Source: Herbaspirillum frisingense (GTDB lineage: Bacteria > Pseudomonadota > Gammaproteobacteria > Burkholderiales > Burkholderiaceae_D). From it: a DNA stretch of 36,284 bases. The notes under the pieces are model-generated. The model saw nothing but the letters and a program-made list of their open reading frames with translations, was not told the DNA's origin and searched no databases. The translations under genes were made by a program, and so were the position numbers. The stretch covers positions 1-36,284 of the forward strand of contig WNDX01000029.1 of the NCBI GenBank assembly GCA_009914615.1, in the 5' to 3' direction. Shown in pieces: positions 8,055-19,683 of this stretch (the stretch's first letter is position 1; each line of letters begins with the position of its first letter).

Positions 8055-9056
8055 TCACAGAACCGGGGCTTCCTCTTCCTGCCAGCGGCGTTTGTCGCGC
8101 AACGGCGGCGCGCCGAACAGGCGGCTGTATTCGCGGCTGAATTGCGACGAGCTTTCGTAGCCCACCGTGTGCGCCGCCAGCGCCACGCTCATGTCGGCGG
8201 TGAGGATGAGCTTGCGCGCTTCCTGCAGGCGCAGGTTTTTCTGGTATTGCAGCGGGCTCATGGCCGTCACCAGCTTGAAGTGATGATGCAGCGACGACAC
8301 GCTCATGTGCACGTCGCGCGCGATGTCTTCCACCCGCAGCGGCTGGGCATAACCCTCCTTCATCAGGCGGATGGCCTTGGCGATGCGGTTCATCTGGCTG
8401 TCCTGCAGCACCGTCTGGCGCAGCAGCGCGCCCTGGCCGTTCATCAGCAGGCGATACAGGATCTCGCGCCGTATCATCGGCGCCAGGATGGGGATGTCGC
8501 GCGGCGACTCGTGCAGGCGCAACAGGCGCAGCACCGCATCCAGCAATTCGGCGTCGAGCCGGTTCACGTACATGCCGCGCGCGGCGGTATCGGAAGGCAC
8601 GGCCTGCGGCAGGTTCTCATCGCCGATCAGGGCGCCGATCTCGCGGGTATCCAGCTCCAGGCGCAAACCCAGGTAGGGCTCTTCCGGGCTGGTGATCATC
8701 ACCTTGCCCACCACCGGCAGATCGACCGAGGCCACCAGGTAGTGCATCGGGTCGTATTCGTACACCTCGTCGCCGATGAACAGGCGTTTGGAGCCTTGCG
8801 CGATGACCGCGAACACCGGCTTTTGCACCGCGTGCTTGGGGCCGGTCGGGCAAGTGATGCGATAGATATCCAAGCCTTCGATGGCGGTTTCCAGCGTGCC
8901 TTCGATGCCTTCGGTATAGCGGCCGATCAAGTGCAGCAGTTCGCGCTGCATGGCCTCGAAGCGCGCATCGTCCCTCACGCCTTCCGGTATCGGTGCTGGC
9001 GCCGGCTCGGGCGCTCCGGCGGCGGGTTCGAAGACGGCGTGTTCGTTCAGGTCCAT
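8055..9056 (-). CDS. AraC-family transcriptional regulator (AraC_N type)
   Basis: 333 residues. The N-terminal half (about 55-210) fits the AraC_N cupin-like ligand domain: IYRITCPTGPKHAVQKPVFAVIAQG, then YDPMHYLVASVDLPVVG. The C-terminal part (about 230-325) holds two helix-turn-helix units, LRVEDIARDVHMSVSSLHHHF and MSVALAAHTVGYESSSQFSREYSRLFG. The start at 9056 is preferred because GGGAG lies six bases upstream; an ATG four codons earlier has no site. The downstream neighbour on the same strand is the aldo/keto reductase, a likely target, as for YqhC-type regulators of aldehyde reductases. The inducer is unknown. Confidence 0.9.
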   Translation of the reverse strand: MDLNEHAVFEPAAGAPEPAPAPIPEGVRDDARFEAMQRELLHLIGRYTEGIEGTLETAIEGLDIYRITCPTGPKHAVQKPVFAVIAQGSKRLFIGDEVYEYDPMHYLVASVDLPVVGKVMITSPEEPYLGLRLELDTREIGALIGDENLPQAVPSDTAARGMYVNRLDAELLDAVLRLLRLHESPRDIPILAPMIRREILYRLLMNGQGALLRQTVLQDSQMNRIAKAIRLMKEGYAQPLRVEDIARDVHMSVSSLHHHFKLVTAMSPLQYQKNLRLQEARKLILTADMSVALAAHTVGYESSSQFSREYSRLFGAPPLRDKRRWQEEEAPVL

Positions 9057-9068
9057 GGCGGCTCCCAT

Positions 9069-9866
9069 TCAAAGCGAGGCTTCAGCTTAGCGCAATTTGG
9101 CGGCTTGCCTGATTCTCCACCCGCCGGACTTGCAGGAATAGGCAGAAAGTCAGCAGAATTAGGTATGCCGGTCGTCGCTGGCGCGGTTCAAGATGCATGC
9201 GCTGCACCATCTTCATGCGCAGCGAGCCATCGTGCGACGCGAATCGCGCCGCCTGGCAGCCCATCCGGCGAGCCTTGCCACGCGAGCCTGTGCACGCAGT
9301 GCATTCGGAAGCGGAAGAAAAAAGACGACCGGCAGCCAACAAGGAAATGCCGTCGCGCGCCCAGACAAAAGAGTGCGGCCGGATCCGTCGATGGGCCAAA
9401 AACTGCCCGATTGTCGGCAGCTTCAGAGAATCAGGCAGGAAATCGGCAGCTTTTGGCACGAAAACGCTGCTGCGATCCAGCATAATCCTCCCCACGCTAA
9501 GAGCAGCTTATTCACGATGTGAACCGTGCCGGCGCCGCCATCCCAAGTGCGCCGCGACCACGACATTGATTTCGACCCCAAGGGCCGCCCCGCAGTAACG
9601 GCAACACCAGCAACCCGGCGCAGACCAGCGCGCCGCTTCTTCATCAACCCGTTTTTCACCGTCTTCACCACGCCGCGCCGGCGGGGATGACGCATTTCCG
9701 GACCACGCGGATCGCCTTGCGCGCCCCGCGGGAAGCAGTGTCGGCGCAAGAAACGTCACGACAGGCCTGAACAGGAGGAGCCCGCATGAACCACATCCAG
9801 CAAAGCCGGCATCATCCGCCGCGCGCCGCCCGCCAGGGCTGGCGCACGGCCGGCGGCCGCGCCGCG
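9069..9866. other. Long intergenic region with no confident gene
   Basis: About 800 bases between the AraC and LysR genes. Several short frames exist on both strands but none has both a good start site and recognisable content. The only notable element is AGGAGG at 9773-9778, seven bases before an ATG at 9786, which reads MNHIQQSRHHPPRAARQGW and then runs antisense through the LysR gene. This could be the head of a lost gene. Confidence 0.5.
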
Positions 9867-10886
9867 TCAGAACACGCTTTCGGCGATGTTGTGCTGCTCG
9901 ACCACGTTGCGCACGGTGGTCTGGTCGGGCTTGTTGACGAAGCGGCATTCGCCTTCGACCATGTCCATGCCCATGGTGCACGCCTTGTGCAGCGGGCAGG
10001 TGGAGAACAATTCGGCCACCCAATCCACGAAGGCGCGCACCTTGGGCGACAGGTGACGGTTGTGCAGATAGACCACCGAGATCGGCAGCGGCGCGGGCTT
10101 CCATTGCGACAGCACCTCGACCAGGCGGCCTTCCTCGATATGGCGGGTCACCATGTAGAGCGGCGCCTGCACCATGCCGAAGCCTTGCAGGGCGCATTCC
10201 ACGTAGGCGTCGCCGTCGTTGACGGAGAGCTTGCCGTCCATCTTGACCTCGCGCGTCACGCCATCGACCACGAAATCCCAGTCGATGGTGCGGCCGGTGC
10301 GGCTGGAAAAATAGTGCACCGACTTGTGGTGCTGCAGATCCTCGATGGTGTGCGGCACGCCGTGGCGTTCGAGATACGCCGGCGCGGCACAGGTCACGGT
10401 CTGGAAGGTGCCGATGCGGCGCGCCACCATGGACGAATCCTGCAACTCTCCGATGCGGATCACGCAATCGACGGCCTCCTGCACCATGTCCACCGGGCGG
10501 TCGCCCATGCCCATGACCAGTTCGATGTCCGGGTACTTGGTGTAGAAATCGCACAGGTTGGGCAACAGCAACAGGCGTCCGACCGAGGCCGGCACGTCGA
10601 TGCGCAGGCGCCCTTGCGGGCCGCGGGTGACGTTGCGGAAGGATTGTTCGGTCTCATCGACGTCGGCCAGGATGCGCACGCAGCGCTCGTAGTAGGCCGC
10701 GCCGTCGGGCGTGAGGCTGATGCGGCGCGTGGTGCGGTTCAGCAAGCGCACCTGGAGCAGGCTTTCCAGTCCCTGGATGATGGTGGTGACGGTCGTGCGC
10801 GGCAGGTTGAGGTTGTCTGCTGCTCGCGTGAAACTATTGGCGTCCACCACGGCGGAAAACACCTGCATGGCCTGAAAACGGTCCAT
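9867..10886 (-). CDS. LysR-family regulator of the divergent efflux operon (CeoR/BpeT-like)
   Basis: 339 residues. The N-terminal winged helix (residues 1-60) reads MDRFQAMQVFSAVVDANSFT and then RAADNLNLPRTTVTTIIQGLE; the rest is the two-lobed effector domain. The C-terminus carries a longer tail than usual with three Cys (CPLHKACTMGMDMVEGEC). The start at 10886 follows AAGGAGA by five bases. It is divergent from an esterase-adaptor-RND-channel operon, the same arrangement as LysR regulators of llpE-CeoAB-OpcM and BpeEF-OprC, which activate the pump genes. Assignment to that role is from context. Confidence 0.87.
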   Translation of the reverse strand: MDRFQAMQVFSAVVDANSFTRAADNLNLPRTTVTTIIQGLESLLQVRLLNRTTRRISLTPDGAAYYERCVRILADVDETEQSFRNVTRGPQGRLRIDVPASVGRLLLLPNLCDFYTKYPDIELVMGMGDRPVDMVQEAVDCVIRIGELQDSSMVARRIGTFQTVTCAAPAYLERHGVPHTIEDLQHHKSVHYFSSRTGRTIDWDFVVDGVTREVKMDGKLSVNDGDAYVECALQGFGMVQAPLYMVTRHIEEGRLVEVLSQWKPAPLPISVVYLHNRHLSPKVRAFVDWVAELFSTCPLHKACTMGMDMVEGECRFVNKPDQTTVRNVVEQHNIAESVF

Positions 10887-11180
10887 CGCTCTCTCCTTTC
10901 GGCCGTCGGCCCGGCAAGCGCCGGCGCGGCAAATGGGGGCGCATGCAATGCCGGTATGCACAGCGCGCCGCCCCCGGCGCGCCGGCTTGCCATTCAATGG
11001 TGGAATGCTGCTTTCGGCAGGCAACTCCACCGCAATTCCAAACAAATTACGCCAACTTCAGGGAAATTCAAGTTTTCCTTGCAGGGCTGGGACCGGCTGA
11101 CGAAGGCCCTGACCGGCGGCGTCGACCTGTTCGTCATGGTCCTGTTGGGCCGTATTTTGACGAATATCGATGCCGCGATT

Positions 11181-11216
11181 GTTCGGAGTTGGCGAACAGT
11201 GTTGTTGGATTATATG
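11181..11216 (+). promoter_or_regulatory. Candidate LysR site and promoter of the efflux operon
   Basis: GTTCG (11181-11185) and CGAAC (11193-11197) form an inverted repeat in the divergent region, in a locally AT-richer stretch. A possible -35 TTGGCG (11189-11194) and -10 TATATG (11211-11216) are spaced by 16 bases and overlap it. If this promoter is real, translation of the esterase must begin downstream, at 11292. This is pattern-level evidence only. Confidence 0.35.
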
Positions 11217-12161
11217 TGTTTATTTGAGACCGTGCTGTGGCGCACAATCCGGTTCACTTTAGGACAGGTGGCTTCGGCCCAGGCGCACATCATGCAAGGC
11301 TCGCATTCCGTCAACATCCGCAACTTTTTCGTTCCCGGCCCGCTGGGACGCATCCCCGTGCGTCTCTACGACCCGGTGCAAGACGCGGCCGACGCCGGCA
11401 ACAAGCGCCCGCTGGTGCTGTACTTCCACGGCGGCGGCTTCGTCGGCGGCTCGCTGGACGACGCCGACGCCCCGGCCGGCTTCATCGCCCAGTACAGCGG
11501 CAGCGTGGTGCTGGCGGTGGGCTACTCGCTGGCGCCGGCCAAGCCCTTCCCGGCCGCCCCGGAAGACGCCTATGCCGCCGCGGTCTGGGCCTGCAAGCAC
11601 GCCGATGAACTCAACGCCGACATCGACCGCATGGTCGCGGCCGGCGACGACGCCGGCGGCGGCCTGGCGGTCAGCCTGACGCTGATGACGCGCGACCGCT
11701 GCCAAAGGCCGCTGGCGGCCCAGGTGCTCATCAGCCCCATGCTCGACCCCAGCATGCGCATGGTGGGCGACGCCACACGGCTGAAGTCCGACCTGACCGC
11801 CGAGAAGTGCGCCGCCTTCTACCGCCAGTATCTGCCGCAGACCATGCAGCGCCTGCATCCCTATGCGGCGCCGCTGGAAGTGAGCCGCCTGGCGGGCCTG
11901 CCGGCCGCCTTCATCGCCACCGCCGAACGCGACGTGCTGTGCCCGGAGGCCGAAAAATATGCCTCCAGCCTGATCCGCGCCGGCGTGCATACCCAGGTTT
12001 CGCGCTTCGCCGGCATCACGCACGGCGCGCTGCGCACCCATATCCCGCTGCTCAAGGAAATCGTGAACTTCCTGCGCTGCCGCTTCGCCCGCGCGCATCG
12101 CGACGATGACAACAACACCGACTACATGCCGTTCAACCTTCAACCATCTCCCACACTCTGA
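11214..12161 (+). CDS. Alpha/beta-hydrolase of the HSL family with replaced nucleophile (LlpE-like)
   Basis: About 315 residues from this start (289 if translation begins at 11292; neither start has a good ribosome binding site). Hormone-sensitive-lipase-type motifs are present: YFHGGGFVGGS (oxyanion hole, about residue 70), the Asp region ATAERDVLCPEAEKY and the His in GITHGALR. The nucleophile motif, normally GDSAGG, reads GDDAGG: codon 11649-11651 is GAC, so Asp stands where the catalytic Ser should be. This predicts loss of esterase activity or a changed role. It is the first gene of the efflux operon, ends 10 bases before the adaptor gene and matches in position the putative lipase LlpE found upstream of CeoAB-OpcM and BpeEF-OprC. 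Confidence 0.83.
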   Translation: MCLFETVLWRTIRFTLGQVASAQAHIMQGSHSVNIRNFFVPGPLGRIPVRLYDPVQDAADAGNKRPLVLYFHGGGFVGGSLDDADAPAGFIAQYSGSVVLAVGYSLAPAKPFPAAPEDAYAAAVWACKHADELNADIDRMVAAGDDAGGGLAVSLTLMTRDRCQRPLAAQVLISPMLDPSMRMVGDATRLKSDLTAEKCAAFYRQYLPQTMQRLHPYAAPLEVSRLAGLPAAFIATAERDVLCPEAEKYASSLIRAGVHTQVSRFAGITHGALRTHIPLLKEIVNFLRCRFARAHRDDDNNTDYMPFNLQPSPTL

Positions 12162-12171
12162 GGATAAGAAC

Positions 12172-13386
12172 ATGACTACCCCCACTACCCTGCGCAAGCG
12201 CTTTGCCCTGACCGCCACCGTCCTGGCCGTGATCGCCCTCACGGTCGGCGGCACCATTTCCGCCATCGGCATCTCGGCCAGCTCCGACGCCCACGCCGCC
12301 CCCGCGCCGCAAGCCGCGCCGGTGGACGTGGCCGAAGTGGTCAACAAGCAGATCATCGACTGGCAAGCCTATTCCGGCCGCATCGAAGCAGTGGACCGCG
12401 TCGAAGTGCGTCCCCTGGTCGGCGGCACGCTGACCGAGGTGCACTTCAAGGATGGCGCCCTGGTCAAGAAGGGCGAGGTGCTGTTCACCATCGATCCGCG
12501 TCCCTACGCCGCTGAAGTGGCGCGCGCCGAAGCGCAGTTGGCCGGCGCCGAAGCCCGCGCCGCCTACACCTCGTCGGATCTGGCCCGCGGCCAGCGCCTG
12601 CTGGGTGACAACGCCATCGCCAAGCGCGATTTCGAAGAAAAGCAGAACGCCGCCCGTGAAGCCGCCGCCAACGTGGCTGCGGCCAAGGCTGCCCTGCGCG
12701 CCGCGCGCCTGAATCTGGAATACACCCAGATCACCGCTCCCGTCTCCGGCCGCATCTCGCGCGCCGAAGTCACCGTGGGCAACGTGGTCAACCCGGGTTC
12801 GGGCAATGCGCCGCTGACCACGCTGGTCTCGGTGGCCAAGGTGTATGCCTCGTTCGACGTCGATGAACAGAGCTTCCTGAAGTACGTCAACCCGGCACGC
12901 GCCGCCGGTGCTTCGGTGCCGGTCGACCTGGGCCTGGCCAACGAAGACGGTTATTCGCGCAAGGGCAAGGTCGGCTCCATCGACAACCGCCTGGATACCG
13001 CCTCCGGCACCATCCGCGTGCGCGCGGTGTTCGACAACGCCGACGGCCAGCTGATCCTGGGCCTGTACGCCCGCGTCCGCCTCGGTGGCGGCGCGCCGCA
13101 CGAAGCCGTGTTGATCGATGAAAAGGCCATCGGCACCGACCAGGACAAGCGCTTCGTCATGGTGGCCGACAAGGACAACCACGCCAACTACCGCCAGGTG
13201 CGCGTCGGCGCCAGCCAGGACGGCCTGGTGGTGATCGAGAACGGCCTGAAGTCGGGCGAACGCATCGTGGTCAACGGCCTGCAGCGCATCCGTCCGGGCG
13301 ACGCCATCACCCCGACCGTGGTGCCGATGCAACCGGAAGCCAAGAGCGCCGACGCCGGCGCCAAGGCAGCCGGCGACAAGGCCTGA
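12172..13386 (+). CDS. RND efflux periplasmic adaptor (membrane fusion protein)
   Basis: 404 residues. An N-terminal hydrophobic anchor (about 12-38, FALTATVLAVIALTVGG) is followed by the biotinyl-lipoyl-like domain (GRIEAVDRVEVRPLVGGTL; LVKKGEVLFTIDPRPY), an alpha-helical hairpin rich in Ala and Glu (about 115-185), the second lipoyl half (YTQITAPVSGRISRAEVTVG), a beta-barrel and a C-terminal membrane-proximal domain. It has no lipobox Cys, so it is anchored by the N-terminal segment. It links the inner-membrane pump to the outer-membrane channel, as MexE/CeoA/BpeE do. The start at 12172 has a GAGGATAAG site; the esterase stop is within that site, which suggests coupling. Confidence 0.93.
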   Translation: MTTPTTLRKRFALTATVLAVIALTVGGTISAIGISASSDAHAAPAPQAAPVDVAEVVNKQIIDWQAYSGRIEAVDRVEVRPLVGGTLTEVHFKDGALVKKGEVLFTIDPRPYAAEVARAEAQLAGAEARAAYTSSDLARGQRLLGDNAIAKRDFEEKQNAAREAAANVAAAKAALRAARLNLEYTQITAPVSGRISRAEVTVGNVVNPGSGNAPLTTLVSVAKVYASFDVDEQSFLKYVNPARAAGASVPVDLGLANEDGYSRKGKVGSIDNRLDTASGTIRVRAVFDNADGQLILGLYARVRLGGGAPHEAVLIDEKAIGTDQDKRFVMVADKDNHANYRQVRVGASQDGLVVIENGLKSGERIVVNGLQRIRPGDAITPTVVPMQPEAKSADAGAKAAGDKA

Positions 13387-13491
13387 TCGCTCACAGCAAG
13401 CTTTCGCATTCAAGGAAGAAAAAGCCGCGGGACGCCCGCTGCCAGGACAGCTGCATCCCGGGAGCGGGTGATGCGCTAACAAGGAACCCTC

Positions 13492-16716
<3,225 letters not shown>

Positions 16717-16749
16717 TCTCCGGATCGGCAGATGAATGGAGCAATCAAA

Positions 16750-18270
16750 ATGAACGCAATCAACATGCAATCCCTGCTGCGCCCCGCGCGCATCGGTTCG
16801 GCCCTGCTGGCGGCGCTGCTGGTGCTGGCCGGCTGCTCGGTGGCGCCGACCTATGAGCGTCCCTCGGTGGATACCCCGGCCGCCTTCAAGGAAGCCGGTC
16901 CGCAAGCCGGCGAGAACGGCAGCCAATGGAAGTCGGCCGCGCCCTCGGAAGACATCGCCCGCGGCGAATGGTGGAAGATCTTCAACGACGACGGCCTGAA
17001 CCGCCTGGAAGACCTTGCCCAGCAAGCCAACCAGGATCTGAAGGCAGCCGCCGCGCGCCTGGGACAGGCGCGCGCGCTGACCCGGGACGCGCGCTCGGGC
17101 TACTTCCCGCAGGTGGACGCCGGCGTCGGCGCCACCCGCCAACGTCCCTCGCCGGCTTCGCAAGGCCTGCCGGCCGATGCCAACACCCAGCCCTTTACCC
17201 TGTACCGGGCGCAGGTGAACGTGTCGTATGAAGTGGATCTGTTCGGCCGAGTCGCCTCCACCGTGGACGCCGCCACCGCCGACGCCCAGCGCAGCGAAGC
17301 GCTGTTCCACTCGGTGCTGCTGGCGCTGCAGGCCGACGTCGCGCAGCAATACTTCCTGGTGCGCGAACTGGATGCTGCCTCCGAGCTGTACCGCGGCACC
17401 GTGCAACTGCGCCAGGAATCGCTGCGCCTGGTGCAGCGCCGCTTCGATGAAGGCGACATCAGCGAAGTGGACGTGGCGCGCGCCAGGTCCGAACTGGCCT
17501 CGGCCCAATCGGAAGCGCTCGGCATCGCCCGCCAGCGCGCCACCGCCGAACACGCGCTGGCGATCCTGCTGGGCAGCACCCCGGCCGAGTTCTCGCTGGC
17601 GCCGCAACCGCTGACCCGCCTCAGCCTGGCGGTGCCAGCCGGCCTGCCTTCGACGCTGCTGGAGCGCCGTCCCGACATCGCGGCCGCCGAGCGCGCGATG
17701 GCCGCCGCCAATGCCCGTATCGGCGTGGCCAAGTCGGCCTTCTTCCCCAGCCTGAACCTCACCGGCGGCCTGGGCTACGAGTCGGCGCAGCTGGGCGACC
17801 TGTTCAACTGGTCCAGCCGCACCTTCCTGCTGGGCCCGCTGGTGGGCACCGCGCTGTCGATGCCGATCTTCGACGGCGGCCGTCGCCAGGCCGGCGTGGA
17901 TCGCGCCCCCGCCAGCTATGAAGAACAGGTGGCCACCTATCGCGGCACCGTGCTCAACGCCTTCCGCGAAGTGGAAGACAACCTGGCCAACCTGCGCATC
18001 CTGGGCGACCAGAGCCAGGCCCAGGACGAAGCCGTGGCCGCCTCGGCGCGCGCCGCCAAGCTGTCGCACACCCAGTATCAGGAAGGCGCGGTCAGTTACT
18101 TCAGCGTGATCGACGCCGACCGCACGGTGCTGCAACAGCAGCGCGCTTCGGTCACGCTGGACGGCGAACGCGCCCGCTCCACCGTGAACCTGATCCGCGC
18201 CCTGGGCGGCGGCTGGGGCACGCCACCTGCGCCGGCGGCAGCGCCGGCCACGCAACTGTCGTCCAAGTAA
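16750..18270 (+). CDS. Outer-membrane efflux channel lipoprotein (NodT/OprM family)
   Basis: 506 residues. The N-terminal signal ends in the lipobox LVLAGC, so it is predicted to be an outer-membrane lipoprotein. SVAPTYERPSVDTPAAF follows, typical of the NodT family. Two repeated OEP units (about residues 75-275 and 285-480) form the beta-barrel and the helical tunnel; MPIFDGGRRQAGVD and YQEGAVSYFSVIDADRTVLQ are family signatures. It completes the tripartite pump with the two preceding genes. The start at 16750 is chosen for a GGAG nine bases upstream; an ATG at 16732 in frame lacks a site and would add six residues. Confidence 0.93.
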   Translation: MNAINMQSLLRPARIGSALLAALLVLAGCSVAPTYERPSVDTPAAFKEAGPQAGENGSQWKSAAPSEDIARGEWWKIFNDDGLNRLEDLAQQANQDLKAAAARLGQARALTRDARSGYFPQVDAGVGATRQRPSPASQGLPADANTQPFTLYRAQVNVSYEVDLFGRVASTVDAATADAQRSEALFHSVLLALQADVAQQYFLVRELDAASELYRGTVQLRQESLRLVQRRFDEGDISEVDVARARSELASAQSEALGIARQRATAEHALAILLGSTPAEFSLAPQPLTRLSLAVPAGLPSTLLERRPDIAAAERAMAAANARIGVAKSAFFPSLNLTGGLGYESAQLGDLFNWSSRTFLLGPLVGTALSMPIFDGGRRQAGVDRAPASYEEQVATYRGTVLNAFREVEDNLANLRILGDQSQAQDEAVAASARAAKLSHTQYQEGAVSYFSVIDADRTVLQQQRASVTLDGERARSTVNLIRALGGGWGTPPAPAAAPATQLSSK

Positions 18271-18356
18271 GCAGCATCCCGCCGTTCCGGCCCGATCCGG
18301 GCGGCGGGCCGGCACACTACGAAACCACTACGCCAATCCGATTACGAGAGAACACC

Positions 18357-18860
18357 ATGTCCATCACCCTGCATCAAGTCAGCGTCCCGGTCCTGATCCG
18401 CGGCCTGCAAACCCTGTCCTCCCTGCTCGACAAGGCCGAGCAGCACGCCGACGAGCACAAGCTGGAACACGACCAGTTGATCGCCGCCCGCCTGTTCGAA
18501 GACATGTACCCGTTGTCGGCCCAGATCCAGCGCGCCAGCGACACCGCCAAGGCTACTGCCAGCCGCCTGTCGGGCCTGGCCGCGCCCAACTTCCCGGACG
18601 ACGAAACCAGCTTCGACGAACTGCAAGCGCGCATCAACAAGACCATCGTATTCCTGGAAGGCATCCCGGCCGACGCCATCGACGGCCGCGAAGACAGCAA
18701 GGTCAAGATGATGCTGCGCGGCGAGGAGCAGACCATGACCGGCCGCGACAACCTGACGCAATTCGGCCTGCCCAACTTCATGTTCCATGTGGTGACGGCC
18801 TACGGCATCCTGCGCCACAACGGCGTGAAGCTCGGCAAGCTCGACTACCTCGGCCTGTAA
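18357..18860 (+). CDS. DUF1993-family protein
   Basis: 167 residues and family length. DUF1993 proteins are predicted four-helix bundles related to DinB-like folds; no activity is established to my knowledge. Visible features: LIRGLQTLSSLLDKAEQHAD near the start, HDQLIAARLFEDMYPLSAQI and the C-terminal FMFHVVTAYGILRHNGVKLG. A GAGAG-type site precedes the ATG. It lies 86 bases after the channel gene on the same strand and before a terminator, so it may share the efflux transcript, though a separate promoter cannot be excluded. Confidence 0.88.
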   Translation: MSITLHQVSVPVLIRGLQTLSSLLDKAEQHADEHKLEHDQLIAARLFEDMYPLSAQIQRASDTAKATASRLSGLAAPNFPDDETSFDELQARINKTIVFLEGIPADAIDGREDSKVKMMLRGEEQTMTGRDNLTQFGLPNFMFHVVTAYGILRHNGVKLGKLDYLGL

Positions 18861-18933
18861 GCCGCGCCTGCAAGAGCGCCGGCCCGCAGCGCGCGACGTG
18901 GGCCGGCCGTGATGAATGTTTCCCGTGGTACTT

Positions 18934-18961
18934 GCCCGCCTCCTCAGGCGGGCTTTTTTTT
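18934..18961 (+). terminator. Rho-independent terminator of the efflux/DUF1993 unit
   Basis: The stem GCCCGCC (18934-18940) / GGCGGGC (18947-18953) has a six-base loop and is followed by eight T. It is a textbook terminator in the plus direction. Confidence 0.93.
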
Positions 18962-19157
18962 GCCTGTGGATAAATCAAGGGCAGGTTCGTGCCGTGCGGC
19001 GCCGCCGGGCATGCCATATGTCAACTGAAACATTCGCGTCCGACACTGCAATGCAACTGTAACGGGGCGGGACGAAGATAGCACCATACCGAAACGAAAC
19101 ACACCGCAGACGCGGCAAGCTTCCAACGGTCAACCTAACCCGCTCAAGGAGAACACC

Positions 19158-19217
19158 ATGCTCATCGGACTCATCGTCGCCTTCACCGAAATGGCTTCCC
19201 GTATCTTCGGCGCCTGA
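19158..19217 (+). CDS. Micro-ORF copy 1, 19-residue hydrophobic peptide
   Basis: Encodes MLIGLIVAFTEMASRIFGA. The site CTCAAGGAG, five bases or so before the ATG, is strong. The first half (LIGLIVAF) is very hydrophobic; the second half (TEMASRIF) is amphipathic with one acidic and one basic residue, as in short membrane-active peptides. Not recognised as a named family. It differs from copy 2 by one silent base (ACC for ACT). The leader differs somewhat from those of copies 2 and 3 further upstream. Confidence 0.7.
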   Translation: MLIGLIVAFTEMASRIFGA

Positions 19218-19320
19218 CAGCGCTGGCCCGAAGACACCTCAGGACTGACACGAGGCACTCGGACCAAACAACAAGCTTTCATTGCCACACCTTACTGATA
19301 ACTGACTCAAGGAGAACAAC

Positions 19321-19380
19321 ATGCTCATCGGACTCATCGTCGCCTTCACTGAAATGGCTTCCCGTATCTTCGGCGCCTGA
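19321..19380 (+). CDS. Micro-ORF copy 2, 19-residue hydrophobic peptide
   Basis: Encodes exactly the same peptide as copy 1, MLIGLIVAFTEMASRIFGA. Its leader ends CTGACTCAAGGAGAACAAC before the ATG; the first 13 bases of this (CTGACTCAAGGAG) recur before the unrelated micro-ORF at 25943-26023. The exact conservation of the peptide, when the spacer on each side has drifted, supports translation. Confidence 0.72.
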   Translation: MLIGLIVAFTEMASRIFGA

Positions 19381-19483
19381 CAGCGCTGTCCCGGAGACAT
19401 CTCAGGACTGACACGAAGCACTCGGACCAAGCAACAAACTTTCATCGTCGCACCTCACTGGTAACTGACTTAAGGAGAACAAC

Positions 19484-19543
19484 ATGCTCATCGGACTCAT
19501 CGTCGCCTTCACCGACATGGCCTCCCGTATCTTCGGCGCCTGA
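19484..19543 (+). CDS. Micro-ORF copy 3, 19-residue hydrophobic peptide (E11D variant)
   Basis: Encodes MLIGLIVAFTDMASRIFGA. The only residue change from copies 1 and 2 is Glu to Asp at position 11; the other base change, GCT to GCC, is silent. The leader is CTGACTTAAGGAGAACAAC. It is the last unit; the sequence after its stop is unrelated to the spacers and leads to the terminator at 19659-19683. Confidence 0.7.
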   Translation: MLIGLIVAFTDMASRIFGA

Positions 19544-19658
19544 TGGCAGCACCGGTGCATCAGACCAACGTCGCTACCTGGCGTAGCTTTCTCAACGAAT
19601 CACTTGCTCGTGACCGGATTGCCGACACCGACTCCATGACCAAACGTCCCAAACGATA

Positions 19659-19683
19659 AAACGCCCGCAGCATGCGGGCGTTT
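19659..19683 (+). terminator. Terminator closing the micro-ORF array
   Basis: A perfect 11-base stem AAACGCCCGCA / TGCGGGCGTTT with a three-base loop. No terminator is visible between the three units, so one transcript could cover all of them. Confidence 0.85.

Larger units (their letters stand above)
19141..19543 (+). repeat. Tandem array of three 163-bp units, each with one micro-ORF
   Basis: The ATGs of the three micro-ORFs are at 19158, 19321 and 19484, exactly 163 bases apart. The two 103-base spacers (19218-19320 and 19381-19483) align without gaps and differ at 12 positions by my count, while the 60-base ORFs differ at one to three positions that are silent or conservative. The third unit diverges right after its stop. 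The layout recalls the QUAD/Sib repeats of enterobacteria, which encode the 18-19-residue Ibs toxins; homology to them is not claimed. Confidence 0.9.

Noticed and set aside
6957-9485. An 842-codon plus-strand ORF opposite the aldo/keto reductase and AraC genes
   Set aside because: Composition (His, Gln, Arg, Ala rich) and exact overlap with two well-supported minus-strand genes mark it as a GC-driven antisense frame.
9786-12161. A 791-codon plus-strand ORF spanning the LysR gene and the esterase
   Set aside because: Its first two thirds are antisense to the LysR gene and Gly/Ala/His/Asp-rich as expected of a shadow; only the last part (from 11214 or 11292) is the real esterase.
13387-13491. 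Possible attenuator hairpin between adaptor and pump genes
   Set aside because: The only stem found (CCCGCT / AGCGGG) is six bases with a long loop and no T-run; not enough to call.
19141-19543. The three 163-bp units considered as a CRISPR array
   Set aside because: The units are joined without variable spacers, are much longer than CRISPR repeats, contain start codon, ORF and stop in register, and no cas genes are present.
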